64,000 nucleotides of DNA, taken from Methylophaga marina (lineage in GTDB: Bacteria; Pseudomonadota; Gammaproteobacteria; Nitrosococcales; Methylophagaceae). Location: NCBI RefSeq assembly GCF_030296755.1, contig NZ_AP027741.1:434001-498000 (forward strand), in the 5' to 3' direction. Positions 1 through 10,498 of the stretch are shown piece by piece. The position numbers and the translations under genes are program-made. Below the pieces are notes generated by a model. The model did no database searches. It saw only the letters and a list, made by a program, of their open reading frames with translations, and was not told where the DNA came from. Numbering within the stretch: position 1 is the stretch's first letter; every line of letters begins with the position of its first letter.

Positions 1-516
<516 letters not shown>

Positions 517-589
517 TCAATAAAAAACGACGCGGCCAGAATGGCTGCGCTCAAAATAGCGTATAAATTATCAGAATTGCCCTTCCCGC

Positions 590-1930
590 TCAATCTAAAT
601 CTGGTTGAAGATCACCAGCCAGATAAGGCAGCCAGCCTTTTTCACCAGTATCAGCCGCATAATGTTCAGCATAACCATATCCCACAACGCCGACTAACTC
701 TGCTCCAACAAAAATCAGCGGAATAGTTGCGCGCTTCCAAGGCGGTACTGACCACTCCTGGAAAAGCTGTTTTAATGATTTATGTTGCGGATGTCCCCTA
801 AGCCGGATTTTTTCCCCGCCCTGACGATAACGCATCATAAGATCACCATTGAGCACAGATGTTTTCAAACCATCACCGGAAGTCAACTGCCATTTGAGTG
901 TGCAGTCGTCGGACAACTCAAGTTCTGCAGGGCCAGTGAAATTAATCTCTATTGGAGGGAGTTCTGAATCTGTAGAAGTCTGAACATATAAATCATCTCG
1001 ATAACGCCTGACTTCAGTATCTGCCCATCTCACCAGCGGGGCTTTATCATCAGCGGCATTGATCACGTCTTCGATAATACGCTGTAAAATCGCTGTAGAC
1101 GGTAATACATACCCTGCTGTTTCAATCATAAACCGCAACAGGTTTCGTTGCCGCTCCAAGGGTAGTTGTTTCACGGCTGCGATAGATAAATGTCCATCGT
1201 GTTTCAACTGACACTGTTCTCGATCCTGTTCCGCCAATTGAGCTAATAACAGACTAGTCTCTTGGCAATGCTTTGCACTTCGACTAATAGTTTTTTCAAT
1301 AGTGGGCCAACGCTGTTGCAAAAGCGGCCAAATTTCTTGGCGTAGATAATTGCGATTGATATCGATGTTTTGATTACTGGGATCATCAACCCAATGAAGC
1401 TGATGAAGTTCAGCATAATCAAGAATATCCTGCTTGGGCACATCTAACAGTGGTCGGATAATACTCATACCATGTGACTGACTTTCAGGCCACATAGCAG
1501 ACAACCCTAATGGCCCTGCACCACGAAATAGCTGCAGTAAAAGCGTTTCAGCCTGATCATGCTGATGTTGGGCAGTGACCAGCACTTCATCTGACAGTAA
1601 TTCATCACTCAGAGCCTGATAACGGGCTTTCCTGGCTGCGGCTTCCAAACCTAATTCATCGATATCCTGAACAGTGACATCAATATGACTAAATTCAATA
1701 TCAAGTTTGCTGGCAACATCGGCACAATGCTTAGCCCACTGCTCCGCTGTTTTATGTAAACCGTGGTTAATATGTACAGCACGAACTTGAGCAAGCTGTG
1801 GGTGTTGTGTGGTTGCTAAAAGATGCAATAAGACATGAGAATCGACACCACCACTGTAGGCAAGACAAACAGGTCGTCCTGCCGCCAGTGAAGTAATGTC
1901 AGTGATGATTTTTTGGGGATTTAATGACAC
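590..1930 (-). CDS. tilS: tRNA(Ile)-lysidine synthase TilS
   Basis: TilS attaches lysine to C34 of the tRNA-Ile that reads AUA, using ATP, and so changes both its charging and its decoding. The 446-residue length fits the long gammaproteobacterial form. The PP-loop motif SGGVDS is at residues 26-31, inside an N-terminal N-type ATP pyrophosphatase domain; HINHGL and the stretch around LLLQLFRGAGPLG are also typical. The C-terminal part (about residue 360 on, MMRYRQGGEKIRLRG) matches the substrate-binding TilS_C domain. It starts 8 bases after the accA stop, so the two are probably co-transcribed. Confidence 0.93.
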   Translation of the reverse strand: MSLNPQKIITDITSLAAGRPVCLAYSGGVDSHVLLHLLATTQHPQLAQVRAVHINHGLHKTAEQWAKHCADVASKLDIEFSHIDVTVQDIDELGLEAAARKARYQALSDELLSDEVLVTAQHQHDQAETLLLQLFRGAGPLGLSAMWPESQSHGMSIIRPLLDVPKQDILDYAELHQLHWVDDPSNQNIDINRNYLRQEIWPLLQQRWPTIEKTISRSAKHCQETSLLLAQLAEQDREQCQLKHDGHLSIAAVKQLPLERQRNLLRFMIETAGYVLPSTAILQRIIEDVINAADDKAPLVRWADTEVRRYRDDLYVQTSTDSELPPIEINFTGPAELELSDDCTLKWQLTSGDGLKTSVLNGDLMMRYRQGGEKIRLRGHPQHKSLKQLFQEWSVPPWKRATIPLIFVGAELVGVVGYGYAEHYAADTGEKGWLPYLAGDLQPDLD

Positions 1931-1938
1931 CCCGTTTT

Positions 1939-2895
1939 TTATCCCTCAAAAGCGCCGTAATTCAGCAGTTTTTCCTGACGGCGTTTGATTAATTTATCAG
2001 CAGGGAGTTTTTCTAACTCTTTCATTTTATTTTCAATGGCTTGTTTGACGCGTTTTGCCATTTCAGGCACGTTACGGTGGGCACCGCCTAAAGGCTCAGC
2101 AACAACTTCGTCGATCAGTTTCAGTTCTTTCAGTCGTGAAGAGGTCACACCTAATGTGGCTGCGGCATCTGAGGCTTTTTCGGCACTCTTCCATAAAATA
2201 GAGGCACAACCTTCTGGGGAAATCACCGAGTAAATACCGTATTCAAGCATCATCAGATGATCAGCAACACCTACAGCTAATGCGCCACCAGAACCACCTT
2301 CACCAATGACTGTACTGATAATGGGCGTTTTTAATTGCGCCATTTCAAACAGATTACGGGCAATCGCTTCACTTTGACCACGTTCTTCCGCACCGATGCC
2401 AGGATAAGCGCCAGGCGTGTCAATGAAGGTAATCACAGGCATGCCAAAGCGTTCTGCCATTTTCATCACACGCAATGCTTTACGATAACCTTCTGGTCTT
2501 GGCATACCAAAGTTTCTGGCGACTTTCTCTTTGGTGTCACGCCCTTTTTGATGGCCAATCGCCACAACAGGACGACCATTTAAACGACCGATCCCGGCGA
2601 CCAAAGCAGCATCATCAGCATAAGTGCGATCACCATGCAGTTCTTCGAAGTCTGTCAGAAGTAATTTAATGTAATCAAGGGTGTATGGACGTTGTGGATG
2701 ACGCGCCATTTGTGTGATTTGCCAGGGCGTTAATGAGGCGAAAATCGATTTTGTCAGACTTTCACTTTTTTCCTTTAACTTTTGAATCTCTTCAGTGATA
2801 TTTAAATCACTGTCATTACTCATGTAGCGCAACTCATCAATTTTCGCTTCCAGCTCAGCGATGGGTTGTTCGTAGTCAAGGAAATTTAACTGCAT
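1939..2895 (-). CDS. accA: Acetyl-CoA carboxylase carboxyltransferase subunit alpha
   Basis: AccA pairs with AccD to move the carboxyl group from biotin to acetyl-CoA, the first committed step of fatty acid synthesis. The length of 318 residues is standard. The N-terminal helical part ([19 protein letters not shown]) is typical, and the crotonase-like core shows [18 protein letters not shown] and [15 protein letters not shown], the oxyanion-forming segments. The gene belongs to the dnaE-accA-tilS-pyrG series, here interrupted by pilU. The upstream gap of 59 bases is AT-rich and could hold a promoter, but I cannot define one. Confidence 0.96.
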   Translation of the reverse strand: MQLNFLDYEQPIAELEAKIDELRYMSNDSDLNITEEIQKLKEKSESLTKSIFASLTPWQITQMARHPQRPYTLDYIKLLLTDFEELHGDRTYADDAALVAGIGRLNGRPVVAIGHQKGRDTKEKVARNFGMPRPEGYRKALRVMKMAERFGMPVITFIDTPGAYPGIGAEERGQSEAIARNLFEMAQLKTPIISTVIGEGGSGGALAVGVADHLMMLEYGIYSVISPEGCASILWKSAEKASDAAATLGVTSSRLKELKLIDEVVAEPLGGAHRNVPEMAKRVKQAIENKMKELEKLPADKLIKRRQEKLLNYGAFEG

Positions 2896-2954
2896 CAGGA
2901 TTACCTTAGATATTCAAAAATGGGTGGATTATACACATTAAGCCAGTGAGACAC

Positions 2955-4055
2955 TTAGCTGAGAATTAATTCATCTGGTGTGTCTGATCCGGCACTGTCA
3001 TCACCAAGACGAATAGCCAGACTCAAATCATTACGCGAATCGGCATTCATTAATGCGTCTTCTTCTGTGATCTTACCACTGCGATACAGACCGAGCAGCG
3101 CCTGATCAAATGTAATGGTACCTTTTTCATTACTGTCACGCATGGCATCTTTGATACTGCCAATTTCTCCTTTATTGATCAAATCTGAGATATATGGAGA
3201 ATTCAGCATGACCTCAACGGCAGGTACACGCCCTGCATCCTTGGTTGGCAATAATCGTTGAGAAATAATGGCTCGCAAATTAAGCGATAAATCCATTAAT
3301 AGCTGTCGGTGCAAAATTTCAGGGAAAAAGTTAATAATTCTATCGAGTGCCTGATTGGCGTTATTAGCGTGCAATGTCGCCAGACAGAGATGACCCGTTT
3401 CAGCATAGTTAATCGCGTGTTTCATTGTTTCCATATCACGGATTTCACCAATAAGAATGACGTCGGGCGCTTCACGCAAGGCATTTTTTAAGGCGTTTTC
3501 ATAAGATAAAGTATCAATACCAACTTCACGCTGTTGCACGATTGAACGTTCATGTTTGTGTACAAACTCAAGCGGGTCTTCAATTGTCAGAATATGTGAA
3601 CTGGAATTACGATTGCGATGACCTATCATCGATGCCAGTGTGGTTGACTTACCTGAACCTGTTGCCCCCACCACTAGAATCAGTCCACGTTTTTCCATGA
3701 CCACATCACCGAGCACATCAGGCAAACCAATTTGTTCAAAGGTTGGAATGGAGGTTCTGATATAACGAATCACGATAGAACACTCGCCACGCTGACGGAA
3801 AATATTGACCCGGAAACGCCCCACGCCTTTCAGAGGAACAGCAAAGTTCATCTCAAGTGTGCTTTCAAATTCCTTTGCCTGCTCATCCGTCATCATCGAA
3901 TAAGCCATTTCTTTCACATCACCGGGCGCTAATTTCTGGGTGCCAACCGGTCTGATGACGCCCTGAATTTTGATATGGGGTTCAGTGCCAGTGCAGAAAA
4001 ACATATCTGAGGCATCCTTGTCTGCCATCAGTCTGAAATAAGGTGTCATATCCAC
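2955..4055 (-). CDS. pilU: Type IV pilus retraction ATPase, PilU type
   Basis: This hexameric PilT/PilU-family ATPase acts at the cytoplasmic base of type IV pili and assists pilus retraction. The 366 residues show Walker A GATGSGKST at 130-138, the acidic segment ILTIEDPLEF near 155-164, Walker B VILIGEIRD near 199-207, and a His box in ETGHLCLATLHANNANQAL. The start MTPYFRLMADKDASDMFFCTG and the acidic C-terminal tail (about the last 20 residues) favour PilU over PilT. No pilT or other pilus gene is next to it. It sits between dnaE and accA, which are direct neighbours in many relatives. PilT remains a less likely alternative name. Confidence 0.85.
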   Translation of the reverse strand: MDMTPYFRLMADKDASDMFFCTGTEPHIKIQGVIRPVGTQKLAPGDVKEMAYSMMTDEQAKEFESTLEMNFAVPLKGVGRFRVNIFRQRGECSIVIRYIRTSIPTFEQIGLPDVLGDVVMEKRGLILVVGATGSGKSTTLASMIGHRNRNSSSHILTIEDPLEFVHKHERSIVQQREVGIDTLSYENALKNALREAPDVILIGEIRDMETMKHAINYAETGHLCLATLHANNANQALDRIINFFPEILHRQLLMDLSLNLRAIISQRLLPTKDAGRVPAVEVMLNSPYISDLINKGEIGSIKDAMRDSNEKGTITFDQALLGLYRSGKITEEDALMNADSRNDLSLAIRLGDDSAGSDTPDELILS

Positions 4056-4150
4056 TTTGCGGGTCCTCTTGCAACAATGCTCAGATAGTGTGTTTATCCT
4101 ACAACAATGCGAATGTGCATACTATTATGCGTTTCACGCTTTTCGAGTGC

Positions 4151-7100
4151 TCAATTTGTCATCGTAGCACGGTATCGAACGGTGACGTTTTGACTTTCCG
4201 GCAACATAGCTAACTGACTCATCAAAGTATCGCTGGGGGTAACCTGCCAGTCATCACCTAACATAATTACCGTGCTTGCCTGTTCGTTCTGATATAACAA
4301 CTCCAGTGATAAAGCACCACCCTTGAAAGGCGTCAGCGTATTTTTCATTTGTTCTATCCACTGACTGACCTTGTCTTTATTATCAATATTAATCTGGAGA
4401 GAATGACCAAACGCTTCGCGCGCTCCAGTGATATCAAACACTTTTTCTGCTGTCGCGGCTAGGCCCCCAGTGAAGTTGTCCTGTCCGATTTTGCCTTGAA
4501 TCACTACCAGCTTGTCAGGCTGAATAAAGCTCTGATATTGGTCATAAACATCGGCAAACACTCGCACTTCCAGACGACCACTCTGATCATCCAATGTGAT
4601 AAAAGCCATACGGCCGCCATTTTTTGACTTCATGGTGCGAATCGCCACCACCAAGCCAGCAGTTAACACTGGTTTTTCATTACGCTGATACCCTTTGGAT
4701 TCAGGCGCATCCAGTTCATTGATACGTTTGGGGATAAATTCAGCCAATTCTTTTTGATAACGATCAATCGGATGACCACTCAGGTATAAACCCAGGGTGT
4801 CTTTTTCAGCCTGTAATAAATGTTCTTCTGCCCACTCCGCGGCCTGTTCCAGAGGCTCATCCTGACCGCTATCAACTTCCGGACTGAGTCCAAACAGATC
4901 ATTCTGACCACTGTCTTTATTACGCCGATGTTGATCGGCGATCTGCATCGCTTTTGTCAGGCTGGCCTCAATACTGGCGCGGTGTCCACCGAGAGAGTCC
5001 ATGGCACCCGCTTTCACAAGCGACTCCATCACCCGACGGTTAATCTTACGCATATCAACCCGGCGACAAAAATCATACAAAGAACTGAAGGTTTCGCCCT
5101 GTTCACGCTCAGACACAATACCGGCCAGGGCAGACTCACCCACGCCTTTAATTGCGCCTAAGCCATAACGAATCGTTCTTTCATCTTCCACGGTGAATTT
5201 GATTTTGCTGTGATTCACATCAGGTGGTAGCACCTTCAGTTTCATATCACGACACTCATCAATCAAGCCAACGACTTTATCCGTATTATCCATATCCGCA
5301 GATAACACGGCTGCCATAAACGCGGCAGGATAATGGGCTTTTAACCAGGCGGTTTGATAAGCGACTAAGGCATAAGCCGCCGAGTGAGATTTGTTAAAAC
5401 CATACTCAGCGAATTTTTCCATCAAGTCGAAAATCGGTCCGGCTTCTTTTTCCTCAATGCCCCGTTTAGCTGCCCCTTCGAGGAACAATAAACGTTGTTT
5501 GGCCATTTCTTCCGGTTTTTTCTTACCCATTGCACGGCGCAACATATCGGCGCCACCCAGGCTATAGTTCGCCAGGATCTGGGCGATTTGCATAACCTGT
5601 TCCTGATAGACAATGACTCCATAGGTTGGCTTCAATACAGGCTCAAGATCGGGATGAGGGTAATCAACTTTTGCCCGACCATGTTTACGGTTAACAAAGT
5701 CATCTACCATGCCCGATTGCAATGGACCAGGACGGAATAACGCAACCAAGGCCACGATATCCTCAAAATTATCAGGTTGTAAGCGTTTAACCAGCTCTTT
5801 CATCCCACGCGATTCAAGCTGGAATACGGCAGTTGTTTCACAACGCTTCAATAAAGCGTAGGTTGGTTTATCGTCCAATGGTAGATTGGCAATATCGATT
5901 TTATCGGCGTCTTCTTTAGGTAGCAGCGTGCGGACGTTTTTCATTGCCCAGTCAATCACTGTCAGCGTTTTTAGGCCCAGAAAGTCAAACTTCACCAGAC
6001 CGACACTCTCCACATCATCTTTATCAAACTGAGAGACAAGACCAGCACCATTGTGCTCACTATAAATTGGCGTGTACTCGGTCAATACTTTTGGCGCGAT
6101 AACAACACCACCGGCATGTTTACCGACGTTTCTGGTTAAGCCCTCCAGCTGTAAAGCGAGGTCAATCAGGGTTTTGACTTCTTCCTCATTGTCATAACGC
6201 TCTTTCAGCAATGGCTCTTGCTCCATCGCTTTGCTGAGTGTCATCTTTAATTCAAACGGGACTAATTTTGCGAGCTGATCAACAAAGCCATAGGGATGAC
6301 CTAATACACGGCCGACATCACGCAATACCGCTTTGGCTGCCATGGTCCCGAAGGTAATAATCTGTGATACGTGATCCCGACCATAATGTTGTGACACATA
6401 TTCAATAACCCGGTCACGACCATCCATACAAAAGTCGACGTCAAAGTCGGGCAAAGAAACACGCTCAGGGTTAAGAAAACGTTCAAACAGCAAGTCATAT
6501 TGCAAGGGATCAAGGTCGGTGATTTTTAAGGCATAAGCCACCAGAGAACCTGCACCCGAACCCCGTCCTGGCCCAACCGGCACATCATTATTCTTCGCCC
6601 ACTGGATGAAGTCAGCAACGATCAAGAAGTAGCCTGGGAAGCCCATTTGGTTGATAACATCCAGCTCAATCTGCAAACGCTCTTCATAGCGTGCTTTATT
6701 CGCTTCTCTATCAGCTTCGTCTGGGAACAACACTTCTAAGCGTTCAGCAAGGCCTTTGAAAGACTCTTCACTGAAAAACTGCTCAATGGTCATGCCCTCT
6801 GGTACTGGGAAGTCAGGCAGATAATGCTCACCCAGTGTCAGTTGCAGATTACAACGCTTGGCAATTTCAACCGTATTTTCTATCGCTTCAGGAATGTCTT
6901 CAAATAAGGCGGTCATCTCTTCAGCGCTTCGAAGATATTGATGCTCCGAGTAATTCCGTGGACGCCGTGGATCATCCAGCTGACGGCCCTCATGGATGCA
7001 GACTTTGGCTTCATGCGCTTCAAATTGATCAGGGGTTAAGAAACGCACATCGTTGGTCGCGACCACCGGTAAGTCTTTTTCTGCTGCTAAAGCTGTAGCT

Positions 7101-7648
7101 GCCCGGATAAACCGCTCTTCATCTTCTCGTCCGGTACGAATCAACTCCATGTATAAACGGTCAGGAAACAATGTCTGCCAGAAGTTAAGCTGCTGCTCAA
7201 TTTCATCTTTCTGATGATTGAGTAAGGCTTTACCCAAAATACCTTCACGACCGCCAGATAAACAAATCAGTCCATCAGTTTGGCCTTGCAACCACTCAGC
7301 TTCCAGCATCGGTACACCGAGGTGCTGGCCTTCCATATAGGCTTTTGATAACAGGCGTGACAGATTGTGAAACCCATCCAGGTTCATACACAGCAACACA
7401 AACCGCGTGCTTTGCTTGGCGTCATTCGGATCACGCAAACGCAGATCGGCACCTAATATCGGTTTCACACCAGCCTGCATCGCCGCATTAAATAATTTCA
7501 CTGCCGCGAATAAATTATGATGATCGGTGATCGCAATAGCAGGCATGCCTGCATCGGCCACTTGCTTGACCAAGGGTTTGACTCTGACTAAACCATCAAC
7601 CAGAGAATAATCAGTATGCAAATGAAGATGGACAAACGATTTTGGCAT
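4151..7648 (-). CDS. dnaE: DNA polymerase III subunit alpha
   Basis: This is the catalytic subunit of the replicative polymerase. I place the start at the ATG complementing 7646-7648 because the protein then begins MPKSFVHLHLHTDYSLVDG, the classical DnaE start with the PHP-domain histidines; an upstream in-frame extension of 16 residues looks spurious. The 1165-residue length is normal. The polymerase palm carries the catalytic PDFDVDFCMDGRD segment and the finger region GVIVYQEQVMQIAQ; helix-hairpin-helix and OB-fold regions follow. The start lies 31 bases after the stop of the MscS-type gene, so the two may share a transcript. Confidence 0.97.
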   Translation of the reverse strand: MPKSFVHLHLHTDYSLVDGLVRVKPLVKQVADAGMPAIAITDHHNLFAAVKLFNAAMQAGVKPILGADLRLRDPNDAKQSTRFVLLCMNLDGFHNLSRLLSKAYMEGQHLGVPMLEAEWLQGQTDGLICLSGGREGILGKALLNHQKDEIEQQLNFWQTLFPDRLYMELIRTGREDEERFIRAATALAAEKDLPVVATNDVRFLTPDQFEAHEAKVCIHEGRQLDDPRRPRNYSEHQYLRSAEEMTALFEDIPEAIENTVEIAKRCNLQLTLGEHYLPDFPVPEGMTIEQFFSEESFKGLAERLEVLFPDEADREANKARYEERLQIELDVINQMGFPGYFLIVADFIQWAKNNDVPVGPGRGSGAGSLVAYALKITDLDPLQYDLLFERFLNPERVSLPDFDVDFCMDGRDRVIEYVSQHYGRDHVSQIITFGTMAAKAVLRDVGRVLGHPYGFVDQLAKLVPFELKMTLSKAMEQEPLLKERYDNEEEVKTLIDLALQLEGLTRNVGKHAGGVVIAPKVLTEYTPIYSEHNGAGLVSQFDKDDVESVGLVKFDFLGLKTLTVIDWAMKNVRTLLPKEDADKIDIANLPLDDKPTYALLKRCETTAVFQLESRGMKELVKRLQPDNFEDIVALVALFRPGPLQSGMVDDFVNRKHGRAKVDYPHPDLEPVLKPTYGVIVYQEQVMQIAQILANYSLGGADMLRRAMGKKKPEEMAKQRLLFLEGAAKRGIEEKEAGPIFDLMEKFAEYGFNKSHSAAYALVAYQTAWLKAHYPAAFMAAVLSADMDNTDKVVGLIDECRDMKLKVLPPDVNHSKIKFTVEDERTIRYGLGAIKGVGESALAGIVSEREQGETFSSLYDFCRRVDMRKINRRVMESLVKAGAMDSLGGHRASIEASLTKAMQIADQHRRNKDSGQNDLFGLSPEVDSGQDEPLEQAAEWAEEHLLQAEKDTLGLYLSGHPIDRYQKELAEFIPKRINELDAPESKGYQRNEKPVLTAGLVVAIRTMKSKNGGRMAFITLDDQSGRLEVRVFADVYDQYQSFIQPDKLVVIQGKIGQDNFTGGLAATAEKVFDITGAREAFGHSLQINIDNKDKVSQWIEQMKNTLTPFKGGALSLELLYQNEQASTVIMLGDDWQVTPSDTLMSQLAMLPESQNVTVRYRATMTN

Positions 7649-7679
7649 TAATGTATTAAACCTATTTTCTGTGATTAAT

Positions 7680-9440
7680 TTAGCGAGGAAACTCAACAGG
7701 GCCTGGAATTCTATCGCCCAGTGTCTGCCCTACAATCGACTCAGCTTCTGCATGGGCTTTGGCAAAGGCTTCTTCCTGACTCATCGCAGGGGAATAAGGT
7801 GACGCTTTTGGTACCCCATTCTGACCTCGTTTTAGATAAAGCGTTTGGGTTGGGAACGCAAACTCGATTTCCATTTGATGTGCCAATCTCAGAACATCCA
7901 GTAAAAAACGATGGCGTTCTCGAAGCTCGGTGTTCCAGTCCGGTGTCGCCCAAAACACATACAAGAGAATATCTAATGAAGCGGCACCATAATCGTTAAA
8001 GTAGACTTGGTAGAGGTCTTTACGCATGTAGGGATGCAACTGAATAATACGCCGAATACCCTCACAAAAACCTTCAATTTTTTCTGGTGGCGTATCGTAG
8101 GTGACCGCTAATTTTGTCAGCATACGACGATAACGACGCGCGCCCATATTATCAATTTTGGTGGTGGTTAATATGGAATTAGGCATGGTGACTAATGAGT
8201 TATAAAAAGTACGGATTCGTGTACTACGAAAACCAACTTCCTCCACCATTCCTTCGATATCACCAATGACAACCCAGTCACCGATATGAAAGGGACGATC
8301 CATCAGCACAGTTAAGGAACCAAAGAAATTACCCAATAAATCTTTAGCGGCCAATGCAAATGCTAAACCACCGAGACCGAGACCCGCTAATAAACTAGTG
8401 ACATCAATATTCAGATTATCGGCGGCAAATACGATTCCCATCACGACCACAAATACTTTCATACTCTTCGTGATCATGGGCACTAATAAGTCATCGTACT
8501 TGGTCTGCGTTCTACTGACGCGAGCCGTCCAATAGGCATTAAAAATATCGACAAGTCTGAATGCACTCCAAATGCCTGAGATTGACACTAACAGTTTCAC
8601 CGCCACCAGCAAAATCAACAGTGCCGTATCAGGTAAACCCAGTAAATTCAGACCTGACCACCACATCAGAGCCATGGCCATTAAACCTAGGGGACGCAGT
8701 ACATCATCATCTAATTCTGTGTATAAGGCATGTTTCTGTTTACGGCGTTTGATATGCAGTTTTAATAAAAATGCCAGAGATTTGTCTGCAATAGATCCGA
8801 TAACAATAATCAGAAATAAGCCAATCCATTGCCAATATTCTAATAAGAAACCAGTCCTCAGAAATTCCGGTATATCTGATCGTAATCTGACACTGACGGG
8901 TAATGACACTTTTGCTGAAGACTTTTCAACCAGCTCTTTGTTGTGACTGAGTTCGTTGAAAATATCAGGGATGGCTTCAATAGATTCTGGACTGAATAAC
9001 CAATCACCTTGCTCATCAAGCTTAAGCACAATATTGCCATTATCTGTTCTTAGATAGGTATATTGCTTGCCTTTCGGATTTTCAGGAATCTCACTGACTT
9101 TTGGCGTCTTAGCGATCTGAATAATGTTATATAGCAGGCGTGCCGTTTCGCGACCACGCTCCGTTCGTATAAGCGGACTGACACTGGATAAATCAAAGGT
9201 CGAAACAGCGTGTTCTATAGCACTATTATCCCCTTCAGCCACTTTATCCATCGCTTTGATGAAGTGTTTTACCGTGATTCGGGGCTGAGTCAGATTAAGC
9301 TTCTCAACCGTAACATCAACAGATTTTTCCTGGCTCGATGAACTCTGCATGCCGACAATAGCGGCAGGATTAATTCCGCCGCCGGCATGGACTGACAAGC
9401 TCCATATCATCAAAAAGAAAAACAACGACCTCGTTATCAT
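7680..9440 (-). CDS. MscS-family mechanosensitive ion channel
   Basis: This inner-membrane channel probably opens on membrane tension to release solutes during hypo-osmotic shock. The 586-residue protein has a signal peptide (residues 1-19, ending VHA), an extended periplasmic region to about residue 200, several membrane helices between about 205 and 350, and then the MscS core: a glycine/alanine-rich pore helix (LLAGLGLGGLAFALAAKDLL) and a beta domain (FHIGDWVVIGDIEGMVEEVG). It is larger than E. coli MscS (286 residues) and nearer to the YbdG/YnaI-sized members. It overlaps the nagZ stop by 4 bases, so it is translationally coupled to nagZ. Confidence 0.9.
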   Translation of the reverse strand: MITRSLFFFLMIWSLSVHAGGGINPAAIVGMQSSSSQEKSVDVTVEKLNLTQPRITVKHFIKAMDKVAEGDNSAIEHAVSTFDLSSVSPLIRTERGRETARLLYNIIQIAKTPKVSEIPENPKGKQYTYLRTDNGNIVLKLDEQGDWLFSPESIEAIPDIFNELSHNKELVEKSSAKVSLPVSVRLRSDIPEFLRTGFLLEYWQWIGLFLIIVIGSIADKSLAFLLKLHIKRRKQKHALYTELDDDVLRPLGLMAMALMWWSGLNLLGLPDTALLILLVAVKLLVSISGIWSAFRLVDIFNAYWTARVSRTQTKYDDLLVPMITKSMKVFVVVMGIVFAADNLNIDVTSLLAGLGLGGLAFALAAKDLLGNFFGSLTVLMDRPFHIGDWVVIGDIEGMVEEVGFRSTRIRTFYNSLVTMPNSILTTTKIDNMGARRYRRMLTKLAVTYDTPPEKIEGFCEGIRRIIQLHPYMRKDLYQVYFNDYGAASLDILLYVFWATPDWNTELRERHRFLLDVLRLAHQMEIEFAFPTQTLYLKRGQNGVPKASPYSPAMSQEEAFAKAHAEAESIVGQTLGDRIPGPVEFPR

Positions 9441-10486
9441 GTGAGATTTAACTCCATCTCAGGATCAGGTGCGTAATCCATCACGGTTTGCACAGCCTGT
9501 TTCCATTCGGCACTTTGTTGTAATTCATGACGAGGCGTCGAATGCCGACCATGCAGGCGCATCAAACGTGCGTTTCTCAACGGATCAGTCGCGACTTTCA
9601 GGCCATCAATTACCTGCTCAACACTACCGGGATTATTGCATACCAGCACCATATCACAGCCGGCAGATAACGCTGCTTCGGCTCTTTCCAGAGGGCCTCC
9701 CATAATAGCAGCCCCTTCCATGCTCAGGTCATCGCTCAAAATGGCACCCTGAAACTGTAGTTTACCGCGTAGCATGTCCTGCAACCAAAACGGTGAAAAA
9801 CAGGCCGGTAGTTTGTCATTATTTTCGTAAACAATATGTGCAGGCATAATGCCTGCCAGCTCAGTTTGACATAAACGGGTAAATGGCAACATATCGGCCT
9901 GCAGCATATCTTCCAGATGACGGCTATCAACAGGCAAGCCAAGATGTGAGTCGACTTCTACTGCGCCATGACCTGGAAAATGTTTTCCTACCGCCGACAT
10001 CCAGACGCGTTTCATACCCTGAATATAAGCACGAGCGATGTCCGTTACCGCTAACGGATCACGATGAAAGGCACGATCGCCAATCACCTGACTAACGCCA
10101 TAATCTAAGTCCAGTACAGGTGCAAAACTGAAATCAACACCAACCGATCTTAATTCTGCAGCCATTAACCAGCCGGTTTGCTCTGCTCTTTCCAGCGTCA
10201 ATTTTGGATGCTGATGATATTCCTTACCTATGGCAGCCACAGGTGGTAAACGACTAAAGCCCTTTCTGAAACGCTGGACACGACCGCCTTCGTGGTCGAC
10301 AGAAATCAGCAGATGCGGTTGTCTCAGCTGATGGATGTCGTCACATAAACGGGTAATTTGCTCGACTGACTCAAAATTACGACTAAATAAAATTACCCCG
10401 CCGACCAGGGGATGTTTAAGCATTTCTTTTTCTGTTTCGCTCAGTTCAGTGCCGAGCAAATCGACCATCAAGGGGCCTAATGCCAT
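9437..10486 (-). CDS. nagZ: Beta-N-acetylhexosaminidase NagZ
   Basis: NagZ is a cytoplasmic GH3 enzyme that removes N-acetylglucosamine from muropeptides during cell-wall recycling. The 349-residue protein contains the NagZ signature KHFPGHGAVEVDSHLGLP, with the catalytic His and neighbouring Asp/His, and the nucleophile segment GAILSDDLSMEGA. No signal peptide is seen, as expected. It follows an L,D-transpeptidase gene (12-base gap) and overlaps the MscS-type gene by 4 bases, which makes a small cell-envelope group. Confidence 0.94.
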   Translation of the reverse strand: MALGPLMVDLLGTELSETEKEMLKHPLVGGVILFSRNFESVEQITRLCDDIHQLRQPHLLISVDHEGGRVQRFRKGFSRLPPVAAIGKEYHQHPKLTLERAEQTGWLMAAELRSVGVDFSFAPVLDLDYGVSQVIGDRAFHRDPLAVTDIARAYIQGMKRVWMSAVGKHFPGHGAVEVDSHLGLPVDSRHLEDMLQADMLPFTRLCQTELAGIMPAHIVYENNDKLPACFSPFWLQDMLRGKLQFQGAILSDDLSMEGAAIMGGPLERAEAALSAGCDMVLVCNNPGSVEQVIDGLKVATDPLRNARLMRLHGRHSTPRHELQQSAEWKQAVQTVMDYAPDPEMELNLT

Positions 10487-10498
10487 AGTGATTTAACC

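Noticed and set aside
4820-5161. Open frame of 113 residues on the plus strand inside dnaE
   Set aside because: It is antisense to a highly conserved polymerase region and shows no motif, RBS or plausible composition.
7649-7696. Upstream start extending DnaE by 16 residues
   Set aside because: The conserved DnaE start MPKSFVHLHLH fits the internal ATG; the extension overlaps the leader.
7741-7999. Overlapping frames on both strands near the C-terminus of the MscS-type gene
   Set aside because: They are shadows of the real gene with no coding signs of their own.
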